Shown: positions 25,518 to 37,920, counted from the first letter of the stretch. The stretch is 64,000 nucleotides of DNA from Owenia fusiformis (GCA_903813345.2 CAIIXF020000006.1:24683936-24747935); one strand, 5' to 3'. Program-made: numbers and translations. The notes: generated by a model not told the origin, from the letters alone.

Positions 25518-26030
25518 CACTGGTGGTCAACTCGATTACGCTGGTTTCGGTAACAAAATGTCGGAACGTCGAAGGTGCGATTTTTCTTTTTTCCTTATTT
25601 CACACGTTGTACGCAGAATTCCTACGACATTTTTATCACAAACGTATATCAGTATCATATGTTTAAGAAAATGTACATATTTGCTTACAAATAGTTCAGA
25701 AGACAACAGAATCGTCGATTTAATTCCTCACTTAAGTTACAGAAACGTATTTCGAAAAACAGTTAAGATATGCACTTTTAACCCATACCGTTTCTGTAAC
25801 TTAAGTGAGGAATTAAATCGACGATTCTGTTGTCTTCTGAGCTATTTTTTCGCAAACATGTACCTTTTCTAAAACATATGATACTGAAACACGTTTGCGT
25901 GAAAAAATGTCGTGAGGATTCTGCCTGCAATGCGTGAAATAAGGGGAAAAATAGTACCTTCGATGTTCCGACATTTTGTTACCGAAACGAACCGTTTCGG
26001 TAGCCAGCGTAATCGAGCGGATCACCAGTG
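25518..26030. mobile_element. Palindromic foldback element, CACTG ends
   Basis: Two arms of about 250 bp, 25518-25757 and 25793-26030, are inverted copies around a short centre. The innermost 60 bp (ending CGTTTCTGTAACTTAAGTGA) is essentially identical. The ends are CACTGGTG...CACCAGTG, and TATAT flanks both sides (25513-25517 and 26031-26035). CACTG termini with a 3-bp (TAT) duplication would fit a CACTA-type MITE, and a 5-bp duplication is equally readable. The apparent open frames on both strands are by-products of the palindrome. Confidence 0.65.
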
Positions 26031-27467
26031 TATATATTACTATCTTTGGACTTCATTTCAACTCAAGTTGAAAAAAATGTTCTATAGAACTTTGGGAGAG
26101 GCAGCTACATTGTACCTACATCATGCCTGGCTACGTCCATATTACATGTATTTCTTTAACAAAATAATGACCATAAGGCCATACTGGACTGATCATATAC
26201 AGTAAAACCTGTACATAGTGAACAACTATCACTGGGGAGTATCGTGATGCAACAACACCGTGTTGTTGCATCAAGATGGCCAGACTTCCGGTGATAGATT
26301 TTCGTACGATATTTTGTTTCCCCAATTAAACCCATTTCTAGGACGAGTTGCTCAATAACCATACACGTGCAGTTAGCGCACGATCTATATTTAAAGAAAC
26401 TGTCATTAGTATACATGTACCATCACCAAGAAGCAATAAGTTCACGGTTTTAGTTCCTCACTATTGATGCAACAACACCAAACCGAAGATGCAACAACAC
26501 TCCTCTAGATTTGAGGAATGATGCAGCAACACCAATTAATAGTATAATTTCAGAAGACCTTAAATCTCGAGTGGAACAGATTTTTGCGTTCTTCTCATGG
26601 CATTCAAAATACACTTCCTGCGGGCGAAGATCATTTATATGTGTTTTCAAAAAATTTATACTTTTAAACATTATAACGTTCTGGACGTTGTTCTATAACA
26701 TAGTTCAATCGCCTTTAACATGGCAAGCTTTAGTAACCCAATCTATTTTCATAAACCACTATTCCATAGCTTGATGACCCTGACTCCAGTTAGTATCATT
26801 CAAAATGGTGGACAAACATCTTTCGTTCTCGGTAAATATGATGAGCTATTGGAAATTATCTGTCATCCATCTGTGGAACAGTGATAAACTAGTAGATTTA
26901 CGTTACCACTGTTTATCAAATTATAACTAAAACAGTTTAACTGTGACATTCGTGAGCTTATGTTGATGGGATGATTGTTTCATCTATGATATAATATGAT
27001 ATGATTCTTTATTTCCTCCAATTTGGAGAGCCAACGTGTAAAACGTCTAATTGACTTTATTAGAGAAGCCGTTTAGTTACACGTTTAATGGAAATCTTGA
27101 ACGACGCACATGTAGAATTATTGCTCTCTTTGGATTCCTTCTCTCCGACTGAGTAAAAAGGTAAACAAAAGTGATAAGATTAAGGGCCCAAAAAGGTAAA
27201 TTGATAGGGGTACAGTTATCCCAGATATCCCGGGCCCTCGGGAAATATCATATTGTCTCTCGGAATAAAACCAATATTGAATCCCTCTCAGTAAATAACC
27301 TCTATATAATAGCAACTGCAATATCATTAAACCAATACTCATCCTATACATCTCTTGAGAACGATGTACAACTCCTGGATAGCTTAAACTCCTGAGCAGC
27401 GTATACAACTCTTCAACTTGATATATGACATCATACTTTGGGTGGGATAACAAAGGATATACAATAT

Positions 27468-28186
27468 ACAATTGTAGACCTCTCTTGAGGTCAACTGGCA
27501 AAATTGTATACCGATACTGTAATCCTTGAAAGTTCGGAGGTCGAGGTCAACAGTACTCTCAGGGTTTACTGTTGAGGTATACACTTTGGCCAGTTGACCG
27601 AATAGAGAGGTTAACAATTGTTTGTTAGTCCGAAGAATATAATAATTTGAAAGAAATAATATACAATTGTAGACCTCTCTTAAGGTCAACTGGCAAAATT
27701 GTATACCGATACTGTAAACCTTGAAAGTACTGTTGATCAAGACCAGAGGTCGAGGACACTTTTGCCAGTTGACCGAAAAGAGAGGTTAACAATTGTTCTG
27801 TTAGTCCAAATAATATAATAATTGGACGAATATATAATCGAATATCACGTGAACATATTTTATAAGTAAAGGTATCATATTCTAGCAAAAAATCCCAAAA
27901 CCGTCGAATATTTGTAATTTTTGCACAACTTATTTTTTCAAAATTAAAAAAATTTCAACATTAAAAAACAATTTTTCAAAAATAGGGGTCAACAGTACCT
28001 AGTAGTGGTCAACAGTTTACAATTGTTGACCTCCCCAGAGGTCAACCGGCAAAATTGTATACCGAGACTGTAAACCGAAAAACTACTGTTGACAGAGACT
28101 GAAGGTCGAGGTCAACAGTAGTTTCAAGGTTTACAGTCGAGGTATATGATTTTGACGGTTGATCGAATGGAGAGGTCTACAATTGT
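27468..28186. repeat. Three tandem hairpin units
   Basis: Each unit is bounded by ACAATTGT at both ends: 27468-27621, 27663-27796 and 28019-28186. The left half has GACCTCTC..GAGGTCAACTGG and CAAAATTGTATACCG. The right half has the inverse, and each unit is followed by TGTTAGTCC. The units are therefore palindromic, 130-170 bp long, and repeated in the same orientation inside the 2.9-kb element. Confidence 0.75.
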
Positions 28187-28439
28187 TTTGTTAGTCCGAG
28201 TAAACTAATAATACACATATAGACGACAATCATCAATCGGCATGGCTTCATTTCACAACCTTTTCTCCGAACCACGTTAGCAATATTTTTTTTAGAAAAT
28301 CTGGAGACAGTGCAAGTAGCTTAACTCTGTATTTGGCACATCACGGCGTACTCGTTAGTGAATTAATGTTAATTTTAAGTTTCTATTTGTATTTTTGCTA
28401 TACTAGTCGCCCAGTAAAGTCATTCTCATCCAATAATCA

Positions 28440-28543
28440 CCCAATCAGAATCGAGTATTTCAGTTGAGGTACTAACAATACATTTTGTTGACCGCTCATC
28501 AACCAATCAGAATTGAGTATTTCAATTGAGGTACTAACAACAC
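28440..28543 (+). repeat. Tandem duplication, about 63-bp spacing
   Basis: CCAATCAGAATCGAGTATTT followed by CAGTTGAGGTACTAACAA (about 28440) recurs nearly unchanged at about 28503. It lies in the right part of the 2.9-kb element. Confidence 0.7.
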
Positions 28544-29176
28544 AAAATGACTGATATCTGTTGTCTTTCCAAAATTATATTAGTTATTTGTAAACAATTT
28601 CCATACGGTAAATCAAGGGCATTTAATTTAGAAAATGTATAATCTTTATTTTTCAGATACAATATCAATGAGATTGCCTCCCGGGGATTCAGTACTTTAT
28701 TTAGTTTGCGTTGTATATCCTTTTAACTTTGATATAGACAAAGAAACCAAACAAAATACGCTTCGTTCATGGACCACTGACTCACGCGTTTTATTCATGT
28801 CCCGACCTACACCTGTAAACAGAACATAAAACAGTTTCTCTTGTTGTTCAATGATACATTATATTGGCGTTTTTGCATCAGCACATTGGTGTTGTTGCAT
28901 CATCGATAAGAAACAGAGTGGTGTTGTTGCATCAATAGTGAGGAATTAAAACCACGAATTTATCGCTTCTTGATGATGCTACATCTATACCAATGACAGT
29001 TTTTTAAAATACAGATCATAACCTAACTGCATGTGTATGATTATTGAGCAACTCGTCCTAGAAATGGGTGTAAATTGGGAAAACAAAACATCGTACGAAA
29101 ATCTATCACCGGAAGTCTGGCCATCTTGATGCAACAACACGGTGTTGTTGCATCACGATACCCCCCAGTGAACTAT

Positions 29177-31143
29177 GGAGCCACAAAGTGTTCATTGTAG
29201 GTATGTGTTCACTACAGAAATGGTTTGGCTAAACACCTGTAGATGTAGACGCCTATCCATCCATCCACCCGGAAAACTGATCACATTATAGCACCCAAGC
29301 AATAAAAAGTTATGTCTATGGAAGAAAAGGGAGAACCTACCGAATCAGTGTTGAGAGGCTATACATGAATGCAAATACTAATCACTGTAAAAGCTTCTTT
29401 CAAATAATTAAACCAACAATACAATAGTTTTGAATTTGAAAAATATTACAAAATGTATATTTCTATAATTCTAAATAGGCAAAGAAAATACAAGCTTGAA
29501 TAGACTAGATGCAAGAAGAAATAATCTTGATTTACATCATTAGATATTCAATATTTTGACAAAATGATATCATATTTGAAATCTACATGTACATGTGCTT
29601 GATCGAGAAATCTATATTTCTATAATCCGAAACAGGCATAGAAAATACATATACTTCAACCATAGAGAAAAAACGATTAGTTCTAATTTGATTCAAACAT
29701 ATTTTCTAACTTTTTTTGAGTCAATAGTCAATTCAAAAGCTTGTCATAAAGATATCACAATTGATATATCAACAAATCTGCATAAAGGTAGCTTGATATA
29801 AATGAAATTAACTATTTGAGAGGTTATGAGGGTAATTTGAAATACATGATTCACGCCCAACTTTAGATATTTCTAAAATGCATAAACTGGAAACATTTGT
29901 GACGATAGAATATTGTTGCTTCGTAAATGTTATACCAATAATAATGCTGTATTCCAATAGCTGTTAATACCATATTATCCTACACTTGGTGTACTAAATG
30001 TATAATAACATCAAAAAATAAATTTGATATTTATTGGCAAAATGAATAACCGGAGGATATTATCTGGGCGGAGGATATCGTGACGATATACTCAAGAAAA
30101 CCCAATATACGGAAGATATTGTGACGATACACTCCGCTTGTTGATTTCCTGCCAAATTGACTCTGTTTGGCATGAAATTCATTTTGCAATGATTTTATAC
30201 ATTTAGTACAGTCCTTGTGAGTGTAGGATGATAAGAACATCCTATGATTTTTCAGAATATCATTTAAATCTACTTTGCGATATTGATATATGCACTCGTT
30301 CGCTTTGCTCTCTCGTGCAGATATCAATATCACCTCGTAGATAAAAATGATATTCCTCAAAATCATAGGATATCCTATAAATATCACATATTCCGTACAT
30401 TTATAAACACTACCATACTACTACAATCCTAAGACATACATTCATATCCAACATATTATTTGGCACCCCAGCTATACTACACTATAAAAAGACTTCATTT
30501 TCATGATTTAAAATTAAAAGAATGTCTGAATTATTATTTTTGCCTCATGTCTTGGCACACCAATGAAGGATGCTCATGTTGTTACACCTTACTTTCGAGT
30601 TATAGAATGCCACATTTTGCCAAAGGTCCTATGCAAAATATCATGCTTCTGAGTTAAATTTTCTTTTATTTCTATGTAAGCTTGATAAGATTTCAAACAA
30701 AAAGACCTTCAAAAACAACTTTTGAAATTCAATAAAAATTACACATACCATATTTTGGTAACATCTGGAAAGACTAAAACACGAGCCACGTGGTTCAAAA
30801 TTTTGTAGGGGCCTTTAACATCATGAGCACAAATAAACAATTCAATGCTATTGACATTACAATAGTTATTCAAACGATTTGTTTACCAAAAATAATACAT
30901 AAAACAATGAAATTGAGAAGTGAGAATTGAGAAATGAGAAGAGTGTCTTATTCAAAAAATTTCCTTCGTTTTCTCTTGAATGTGATCCATGGCATCTCTG
31001 GAAGGGAATAAGCAGTGGAGAATCTATCTTCAAATACTTGGGAGGCATAGCAAGACTTCATCTGAGATAGTCTATATCTGGCAGTTATATAGCACTGCAT
31101 GCTGTTTGGTGAAACCTTTGGTAGGTAAGGGGTATGTGGAATT
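29177..31143. other. Intergenic / 3' flank, no gene
   Basis: Holds a partial GATGCGAGTAG MITE fragment (about 29500-29592) and a hairpin at 30238-30372, otherwise nothing recognisable. A TTTATT at 30665-30670 could serve as a minus-strand AATAAA polyadenylation signal for the gene to the right, about 475 nt past its stop codon. That is a guess from position. Confidence 0.4.
30238..30372. repeat. Hairpin, about 55-bp arms
   Basis: ATCCTATGATTTTTCAGAAT at 30239 is matched by the inverse ATTCCTCAAAATCATAGGAT ending at about 30372. The pairing extends inward through ATATCATTT / AAATGATAT and GATATTGATAT / ATATCAATATC. No target duplication was identified. Confidence 0.65.
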
Positions 31144-34100
31144 TTAAAACAGGAACGATTTCTCATCTGAAATGGAAAAATATATCGTACCATAATAATA
31201 TAAAATATGTTTCCATCTCACATAATATTGTTAGTGTTCTAACATAAGATGAAACGTTTTTACCTAACATACGCATCTCTAAATTTAATCATAACAGATC
31301 ATCAGATTTAATCACCAAGTAGTGACTTGTGTCTAAAACAAACTTTAGTCATTTGTCATATTTAAAATGCCTTGTTTTGAATGCGATCAACTGACCAATA
31401 TGGTACAAGGTGTAAAACATACATAGAATGCTTTCTTTTGTTCAGTAATACCTGTCACATGATACAAAACATTGAGCAAAATCTCTTTATTGTTAAATTC
31501 TGTATGGTGCTAAGGTTTACCTCTATTGGCAAGGGGTATGGTCTGGGTGGCCCATGTTTCACCATACTTCTTCTTCATAAACTGGTGGACACTATAAGCC
31601 AGTGAAACACCCATTACTGGAATACAAAACAATAGTCATACACAAAAAGAACAGTCTGAAAGTATGAATCAATGATCTCCCTAGTAATTGTTTAATGAAC
31701 TAATGAATATATGCTAGCATTATTTGAAAGGCGTCCCAAGCAGAGGTGATTAAACCTCAGCCTGTATCCAGATGGTATTTGCCTGCTGTAAAGATACTGG
31801 TATTGGAAAACTCCTCGCTTGGTGCTTCATCACTTGGTAGATGTTTATTCCTCAGCATTGAATACTGTTCTGTTCTGCATGCATGTTTAAACTAAATGTG
31901 AACAAGATCCAAGTTGATAGAACCACCTTAAGATACAAGCCTGTTATGCACATTATCTGTAAATATGTTACATTGATTTTAATAAATAAAAAAAAATAAA
32001 TAAAAAATAAATTAAAAAAAAGTCGGAAATACACGAAGAACTAAACTTACCAGTGGGTATGACCATAGCATTTTGTGCTCTTGTTGGTATTCTCTTTCCC
32101 AGTCTCACCTGCAACACTGTGCCTGAGGAGTAACCTAGGATCAAGGAAACATATGTTTATATAAACATCTATGCCAATTCAGCCATCCTACATGACAGAA
32201 GTGGATATATCCAAAGTTAGCCCCAAGTGGTGCAACCTTTATATGTTAAATGCTGTAAACATCTACCCCAGCTGTGTTATATGGGATATATTGATATCCA
32301 ACTCCATTGTCAGAGCATGGTGAATTTATATGATATCATACCAAGTATTTATAATGCAATACTTGAGTGTACTTTGTATATATGAATGTTATACCAAGGG
32401 AACAAACATACAATAGTAAAAATTATTTATATACTAGTTACATTTTTAATGATACACATAAACTGTTATAAAATATACATTTATTAATGGTAAGCATGGC
32501 AATGGATTCAAAAAGCGTTATTACATGGATTATAGTATATATACAATAGATTGCTATTTGTAGAGAGTTGATTATTTCATTTGATTGGGAAGTCATGGAT
32601 GAATTAAAGAATCTGAATTTTGGTTCTGTTTTGAAAATCTTGTAAGTTCTAGTTCCTCTTAAGTTGCTCCTTACAATGAGATTAACTCTTTAATGCACCT
32701 TGTATACCCTAACATATTAGTTGGAGAGTCCATAGACTCTATTACAACCTATATACTATAGCTATCAGGACAAAATACCCTGAACTAAAATCACATTACA
32801 GTGCTTGTGTAATTGTATAATGCAAGAACACCCCAAGAGGAATCTGAAGATACAAGAAAGTGGAAAATGCACAATGGCATATACGAACACCTTTAACTCA
32901 TGAGTCATAACTGGTTGTCAAGGAAACCAGCACACTGTGACAGGTGCTCGGCTCCACCTATAGGTCATACAAGGTACTAGCCCAACTCCCATCTGTAACA
33001 AAATTTTAGCATAGCAAACAGACAGAAACAGGGGAATATTATGCATACAAAAATAGTTAAGATGGTTCTTTATTATTTTTTACATATTCATTATATTTAT
33101 AAAGGATAATTAATCGAAGAAACAATACTTAGGTGTTAAATACATTATAGGCTTAACATATTTCATAATAGTGTAATACTCTCATGATTTCATCTGAACT
33201 TTTACTTAAGTTTAAATGTGGATGACAAGAATATTTAGTAGCAATTAAGATAAGCAATCGAAACAGATAAATTACCTATGTAAAAGGCTCCAAGTGTTGC
33301 TATAAGTGATTTCTGGATGTTTTCACCAAAGTCTGTTAGACCCTGAAACGTAAACAGAAATAATCAATTTCAAATGGTATGTAAACATGACACTAAAGGC
33401 TCTTTGAATTTGAAGTGACTGTCGGGGATTGGATAAAAATGACAACTGGTCTGGGATTTAGATTTGACTAAGGGATACATCATCTTAGTTTATTAATTGC
33501 ATTTGAGGTGACTGTATAAAGCACATGTACATATATGCAAATTGCAAACTGATGTATTTGCCAAATGAGGACCTAAAATGAGTACAAAACACCTTGTTAG
33601 TGTTATTTTCAATGAAACCTGCAATATGTCTTCCTATGACCTTCAAATGAGTAACTTTGACTTTGGAAAAGTTTAAGTAGCATGACTTTGTTACATGGAG
33701 GTAATGTCATCCATGGAAGTAATTGTATGTATCGCCTCATTCACCTTTACACATAAGCATGTACTTTAGAAGGCCATATACCTGGGTCTGGGATTTATTT
33801 AATTTTAAAATAATAATGCAGATGCGAGTAGGTAGTTATCAGTTTCACCACCAGGTGGCTAGTTAGGATCAGGTATATTAAGAAAGTACTCTTTAACTTG
33901 AATATTCATCAGTTTTAGTGGATCAATTTTAATATTGCCCTTCTGATAGTGTCCTCACTGTGCAAAAGTGAGAGATGTAGACATTGTGGGGAAGGAGTGA
34001 TTCAAATTTGAAAAATAACATGTGACCCTAACCCTATTGAGGGTTGTAGCAAAATTCCCAACATGCACCCTGACCTTAATGATGTAAATCAAGATTATTT

Positions 34101-34673
34101 CTACTCGCATCATCATTGATGTTGATGTTCATGTTTTAACTTTCTTGTACTAATCCGTGATATAATTATCAGTAAAATTAATCAATCGTGTATTCAAATG
34201 ATGATGATGATCTACTCTAGTCTATTCAATGAGCATATATTATTAATAATATTATTAGATGTTGTTATTTGTAAATACAATATTGGTGCTATGCCAAGAA
34301 ACTGCAGACTTGCAAGGACCTGGATCTACAAGGTCAGACTTACATTCTCCCGACGCCATCTCAATTAGCTAGCTAGAGACTAATGTCAGACTGTTCTGAT
34401 TCCTGAGCATAAGCATAATTTATTCTCAGTATTCAGTAGGTCCAGGCCTAAATCCATAGAATTCATATATAACATACATATGCATCATGCTGTATAAACC
34501 ATTTATAATTTGGAAATGTAAGTAAGGTTATATGATGACCATCACTGTATAGAGGACAATCGATGAAAGCATGACATAATCACAGATGATCATGGAAAAA
34601 GTCCAGCCGAGACGGTGGAAAATCTTACCTTTTGACGACCAGTTAGCGCTTCACAAGTACCTTCAAATGCCAT
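31144..34673 (-). CDS. TMEM141-like two-helix membrane protein, 5 exons
   Basis: Exons, read on the minus strand, are 34673-34629, 33342-33276, 32134-32051, 31616-31521 and 31166-31144. All introns are GT-AG and the phases (0,1,1,1) join without a break into 104 residues ending EKSFLF-stop. The protein starts MAFEGTCEAL and has two hydrophobic stretches: about 28-41 (SLIATLGAFYIGYS) and about 62-75. These are separated by a basic, Pro-containing loop with LQ...GKRIP, followed by a charged tail with MKKKYGETW. Aligned by eye to vertebrate TMEM141, the region from LQ through the second helix matches without gaps at Leu-Gln, Lys/Arg, Pro, Gln, Gly, Tyr and Val, and a Gly-Leu pair upstream also fits. 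The similarity is weak and from memory, so the family call is tentative, but the gene model itself is strong. Its molecular function is unknown to me. Confidence 0.72.
31976..32022. repeat. A-rich low-complexity tract
   Basis: Runs of AATAAATAAAAAA in an intron of the TMEM141-like gene, about 30 bp from the exon 3 donor. It could be the tail of an old retroposon in plus orientation, but no body was recognised. Confidence 0.5.
33819..34112 (-). mobile_element. GATGCGAGTAG-family MITE copy
   Basis: GCAGATGCGAGTAGGTAGTT at 33819 and TTATTTCTACTCGCATC ending at 34111 are the two inverted ends. Both subterminal regions match the copy at 53244-53645 in the opposite orientation, including CACCACCAGGTGGCT. 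It sits in the first intron of the TMEM141-like gene. Confidence 0.75.
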
Positions 34674-35195
34674 AGAAATTCGTCCGATTGATCTTTATGC
34701 CTTCAACCAACTGATGACACACTGTAAGATATACGGATGTCTATCTATTGCTTAAATTAAGATAATATGTGAGTTAATTATGCAGGATTTTTCAACTATT
34801 GATCCGGAAGTGTCGATCCGGAAATACAAATCGCTGCGCCACCTATCATGTTGCCAAGTGATCGCTTCAAAATGGCGAATTGAGATTTTCAGAAAATGAT
34901 GAAAATGATTTTTAACATCTCATTTTCCACCTCAAACAGTTAGTGAAACTGTTTAAAAGGTAATTCCAATTTTAAATTATATAGTATACTTCCACTTGGG
35001 ACATTATTTTGCCCCCTTATTTCGAAATAGACAAGCATTAGACTTACTGAACACAGCTGGCTCAAAATGACTTCTGTCAGCTCGGTAGAGTAACATTAGA
35101 CAGTATAGTAAGGAATTATAGTATAGACTGACACATGTGACAATGACATGAAGTTCAAGTTGAACTTACTTCAATCAAGTTGTAGTAGGGGTTCA
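34674..35195. promoter_or_regulatory. Upstream region of the TMEM141-like gene
   Basis: The start codon of the minus-strand gene is at 34673-34671, so its promoter should lie here. I see no clear TATA box. On the plus strand AAAAG followed by gtaatt at about 34958 could be the donor of a non-coding first exon of the downstream plus-strand gene, making this a shared bidirectional promoter. That is inference only. Confidence 0.3.
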
Positions 35196-35202
35196 GTCCA
35201 CG

Positions 35203-35296
35203 GACGTCAAGTAAGTTTCTGGCGAAAGCCGGAGCATACATTATTTTCTTTATAATCTATATGCTCCAGCTTTCGCCAGAAACTTACTTGACGTCC
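35203..35296. repeat. Near-perfect hairpin, about 36-bp arms
   Basis: GACGTCAAGTAAGTTTCTGG from 35203 is repeated in inverse, ending GACGTC at 35295. The arms differ by one base (GCCGG versus CAGC) around a 20-base AT loop. Beyond the arms the flanks also share GTTCAGTC and CAAGTTGTAG in inverse order. Confidence 0.8.
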
Positions 35297-35412
35297 TCGG
35301 TTCAGTCTACAACTTGTAGGCCTATTAATCAATCAAGTCTTTTTTGGTCCTATGAGTTTTTGTATGTCCTCGCTTCTGTGGATTTTTTTGGCGTCCTACA
35401 CTATACAACTAC

Positions 35413-36968
35413 GGCTTTGTATAAAAAACCTCCTACCCACGTACCCTCGTACCCAAGTACTCGGGTCCTGACCCAGTCTTTAAAGAGTTAAATCTTTAAC
35501 ATTTTTTAAACATTATTCTATCTCAATGTATGCTTAATTATGGATGAATTTATGTACCCATATGCCTTTATTTCTAGATCGGACATCTGTCTCGTCGTAA
35601 AATAAAGCCGGCATTGCATAATGTTCATTTGAGCTATTTGAGTGTTGTTTTTGATATATCGAAGCGATTTTTTGTTGATCGGGCAGTCTTACAGTGTACA
35701 ACCAATCTATTGCTTGGCGCAAATTTGCCACATGGGGCATGTGTTGTAAAGTGCTGTCGTTTTTGACTCCATGAGCAGAATATGGTCAAACTTTCACAAC
35801 AAAATTCACATTGAATGACCTGAATGATTCTGGATTGACGAAGTTATTCAACTTTTCATCGGTCCTGTTTTTTAACACCCTGTAGTTTCGATTTTTATCA
35901 CATATACTTTTTATTCTTTCAAACGATAAGTATTCATTGTTTGCACGACAGATTTGAACTATACGTGTAATTTGTCTTATGTCTTTTATTTAATTTAACA
36001 TCAGAATTGGAGATACAAAGTGATAGAGTGATCAATTCACACGATCTCAAGGAATAATAAAGGCTGCATTTCTGTTTAACCGTGGCACAATTGAATAACG
36101 AAATATTTGAAAAGTAGAAGGATTCGCTATATTCGTTTTTAATCGCTTTTTGGCACAATTTAAGGATAATTGTGCGCACTAGTTCAGTGAATCATTTAGA
36201 TGGAATTAAAAGTTAGAGTTGCCAAACTTATGCAGGGGAGTGTAAGTTTGGTTTTGTAAACTTCGACATTATTCATGGCCGTTTGATCCATAATTAGGTA
36301 ATATGAAGAGTAGAGTTTTATTTTGACAATGATCTGATGTAAAACTGGTTTGAATGATACAAGTTCAGCTTTGTAGTGTCTAGCTTTTTGCGCGTAAAAC
36401 GTGAATACAATAACAACGACACCAAATCTTTGACTAACATACGTTAATAACGTATAATATTCGTAAGAATGAATTCTAATAACATTTGAAATAAACATCT
36501 AATAAAATGTGGTGAATTTAATTGGTTGGAAACTCTAAGAAATATATTTTTAAAAAGATGTCAACTTTTGGACAAGGGTAAACTTCCCGGGACATTTACA
36601 ATCTGCATGAGGTAACAGGAGGCACGGATTGCACTGAACGAAGGCTAGGAGATTGCTAATCAGCACTCATGTGTTATACAGGTAAGACTGCCCGATCAAC
36701 AAAAAACATTTCGACATATCAAAAACATAAATCAAATAGCTCAAAAATAGTGAACATTTATGCAATTCCGGCTTTATTTTATTTTACTAGAGAGATGTCA
36801 GACCTATAAATAAAGGCATATGGATGCATAAATTCATCTATAATTCAGGATAAACTGAGATTGAATAATGTTTTAAACATTTGAAAATTTAACTCTTTAA
36901 AGACTGGGTCAGGACCCACATACGTGGGTACGAGGGTACGTGGGTACGAGGTTTTTTATACAAAGCCT
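35413..36968. mobile_element. TIR element, 1.56 kb, perfect 8-bp target duplication
   Basis: The ends GGCTTTGTATAAAAAACC (35413) and its inverse GGTTTTTTATACAAAGCCT (to 36968) open inverted arms of about 330 bp (35413-35740 against 36640-36968). These include blocks such as CTGACCCAGTCTTTAAAGAG and TGATCGGGCAGTCTTAC. ACAACTAC directly flanks both sides (35405-35412 and 36969-36976). An 8-bp duplication is known for hAT, P and Merlin elements, and GG...CC ends would suit Merlin. There is no transposase frame in the interior. Confidence 0.72.
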
Positions 36969-37920
36969 ACAACTACAACTCCCTGTGCTACATGTACATG
37001 TACATAATGTACATGTATATAGCTTTTTTACCCAGAGCACTCAACTCATTACACGTCCATGTTTTATGTAAATGTTCCCCAGTGCACAGCAACAAGCCTG
37101 TACTACTGGTAAAGAGGGGCAATGTCAATGCGGTAGCCTGGCAGTCGTCCCAGGGTATCCTAACATAAAGGGAATTCCAAGGGGGTACATGGGCCAACCA
37201 GGAAGTTTCCTAACAATTTTAAAAGAGTTGTAAACAATAGATCTATTTTTAAATGTTATTAAATTATATTCTATTCAAATTCTATCACTGTTAAATCATA
37301 TATCTGCTTAATATGGGCTTATTAGCCTTTTGCAGATTATTGACATAGACAGTATTTTCTATTTTGTAAAATTAGGCTAGTCCAAGGAGGAATGGCTCCC
37401 AGGCTTCCCAGCTCGAATATTCTGCCATATATTGGGTCATGTTGTGATTGCAAAATTTGAAATCAAACAGCCACCATTTTTTCACTGTAGAATGTGTATC
37501 GCGAGTTTTGGTCTACTGTACGTAAAGAATTTCAAAACACAAGAACTTATCAAGATATTAGTCGGGACGTTAGTTGGGACGCTGATTATGAATTTATAGT
37601 CAGTTAGGCCTAGAGTGTCAGAAAATAACAAAATTTTCAATGTTGATATCGATCAAGGTCAGGTCAAATCTCGAGTTGGAACCCAAGGAGACAATCCTCA
37701 TTCCTCAATGGCCTAGCCTTAGGTTGCCTAGGCAATGCCTACTAGTATTCCTTTCTTTGGTGGCTGATCTAAGCTCATTATAGCTGCAATATCTTCTGTG
37801 AATTTATGACATACTTGAAGTAAAATTTATGAAAATCAAATTAAGATTTGTTTTCTTCATCCAACTTTAGACAAAGTCAAAAAAATTTCTTTAATCTAGT
37901 TTAGACACATAGATTAATTT

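Larger units (their letters stand above)
26230..29170. mobile_element. TIR element, 2.9 kb, 6-bp target duplication
   Basis: The ends CACTGGGG (26230) and CCCCAGTG (29170) begin an inverted repeat of about 300 bp (26230-26545 against 28865-29170). It includes the block CGTGTTGTTGCATCAAGATG and several copies of GTGTTGTTGCATC. AACTAT lies directly outside each end (26224-26229 and 29171-29176), a perfect 6-bp duplication. The interior has no convincing transposase; the minus-strand frames at 27118-27888 overlap hairpin repeats. The superfamily is not assigned. Confidence 0.65.

Noticed and set aside
25558-26416. Several 64-104 codon frames on both strands
   Set aside because: They arise from the palindromic element and the TIR of the next element; mirror-image frames are expected there.
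27118-27888. Overlapping minus-strand open frames of 87-127 codons
   Set aside because: They run through the hairpin repeats and resemble each other only because the repeats do; no transposase motif could be identified.
30948-31193. 81-codon minus-strand frame next to the TMEM141-like gene
   Set aside because: It shares the last exon region but in a different phase; the phase set by the upstream exons ends after seven codons with a stop.
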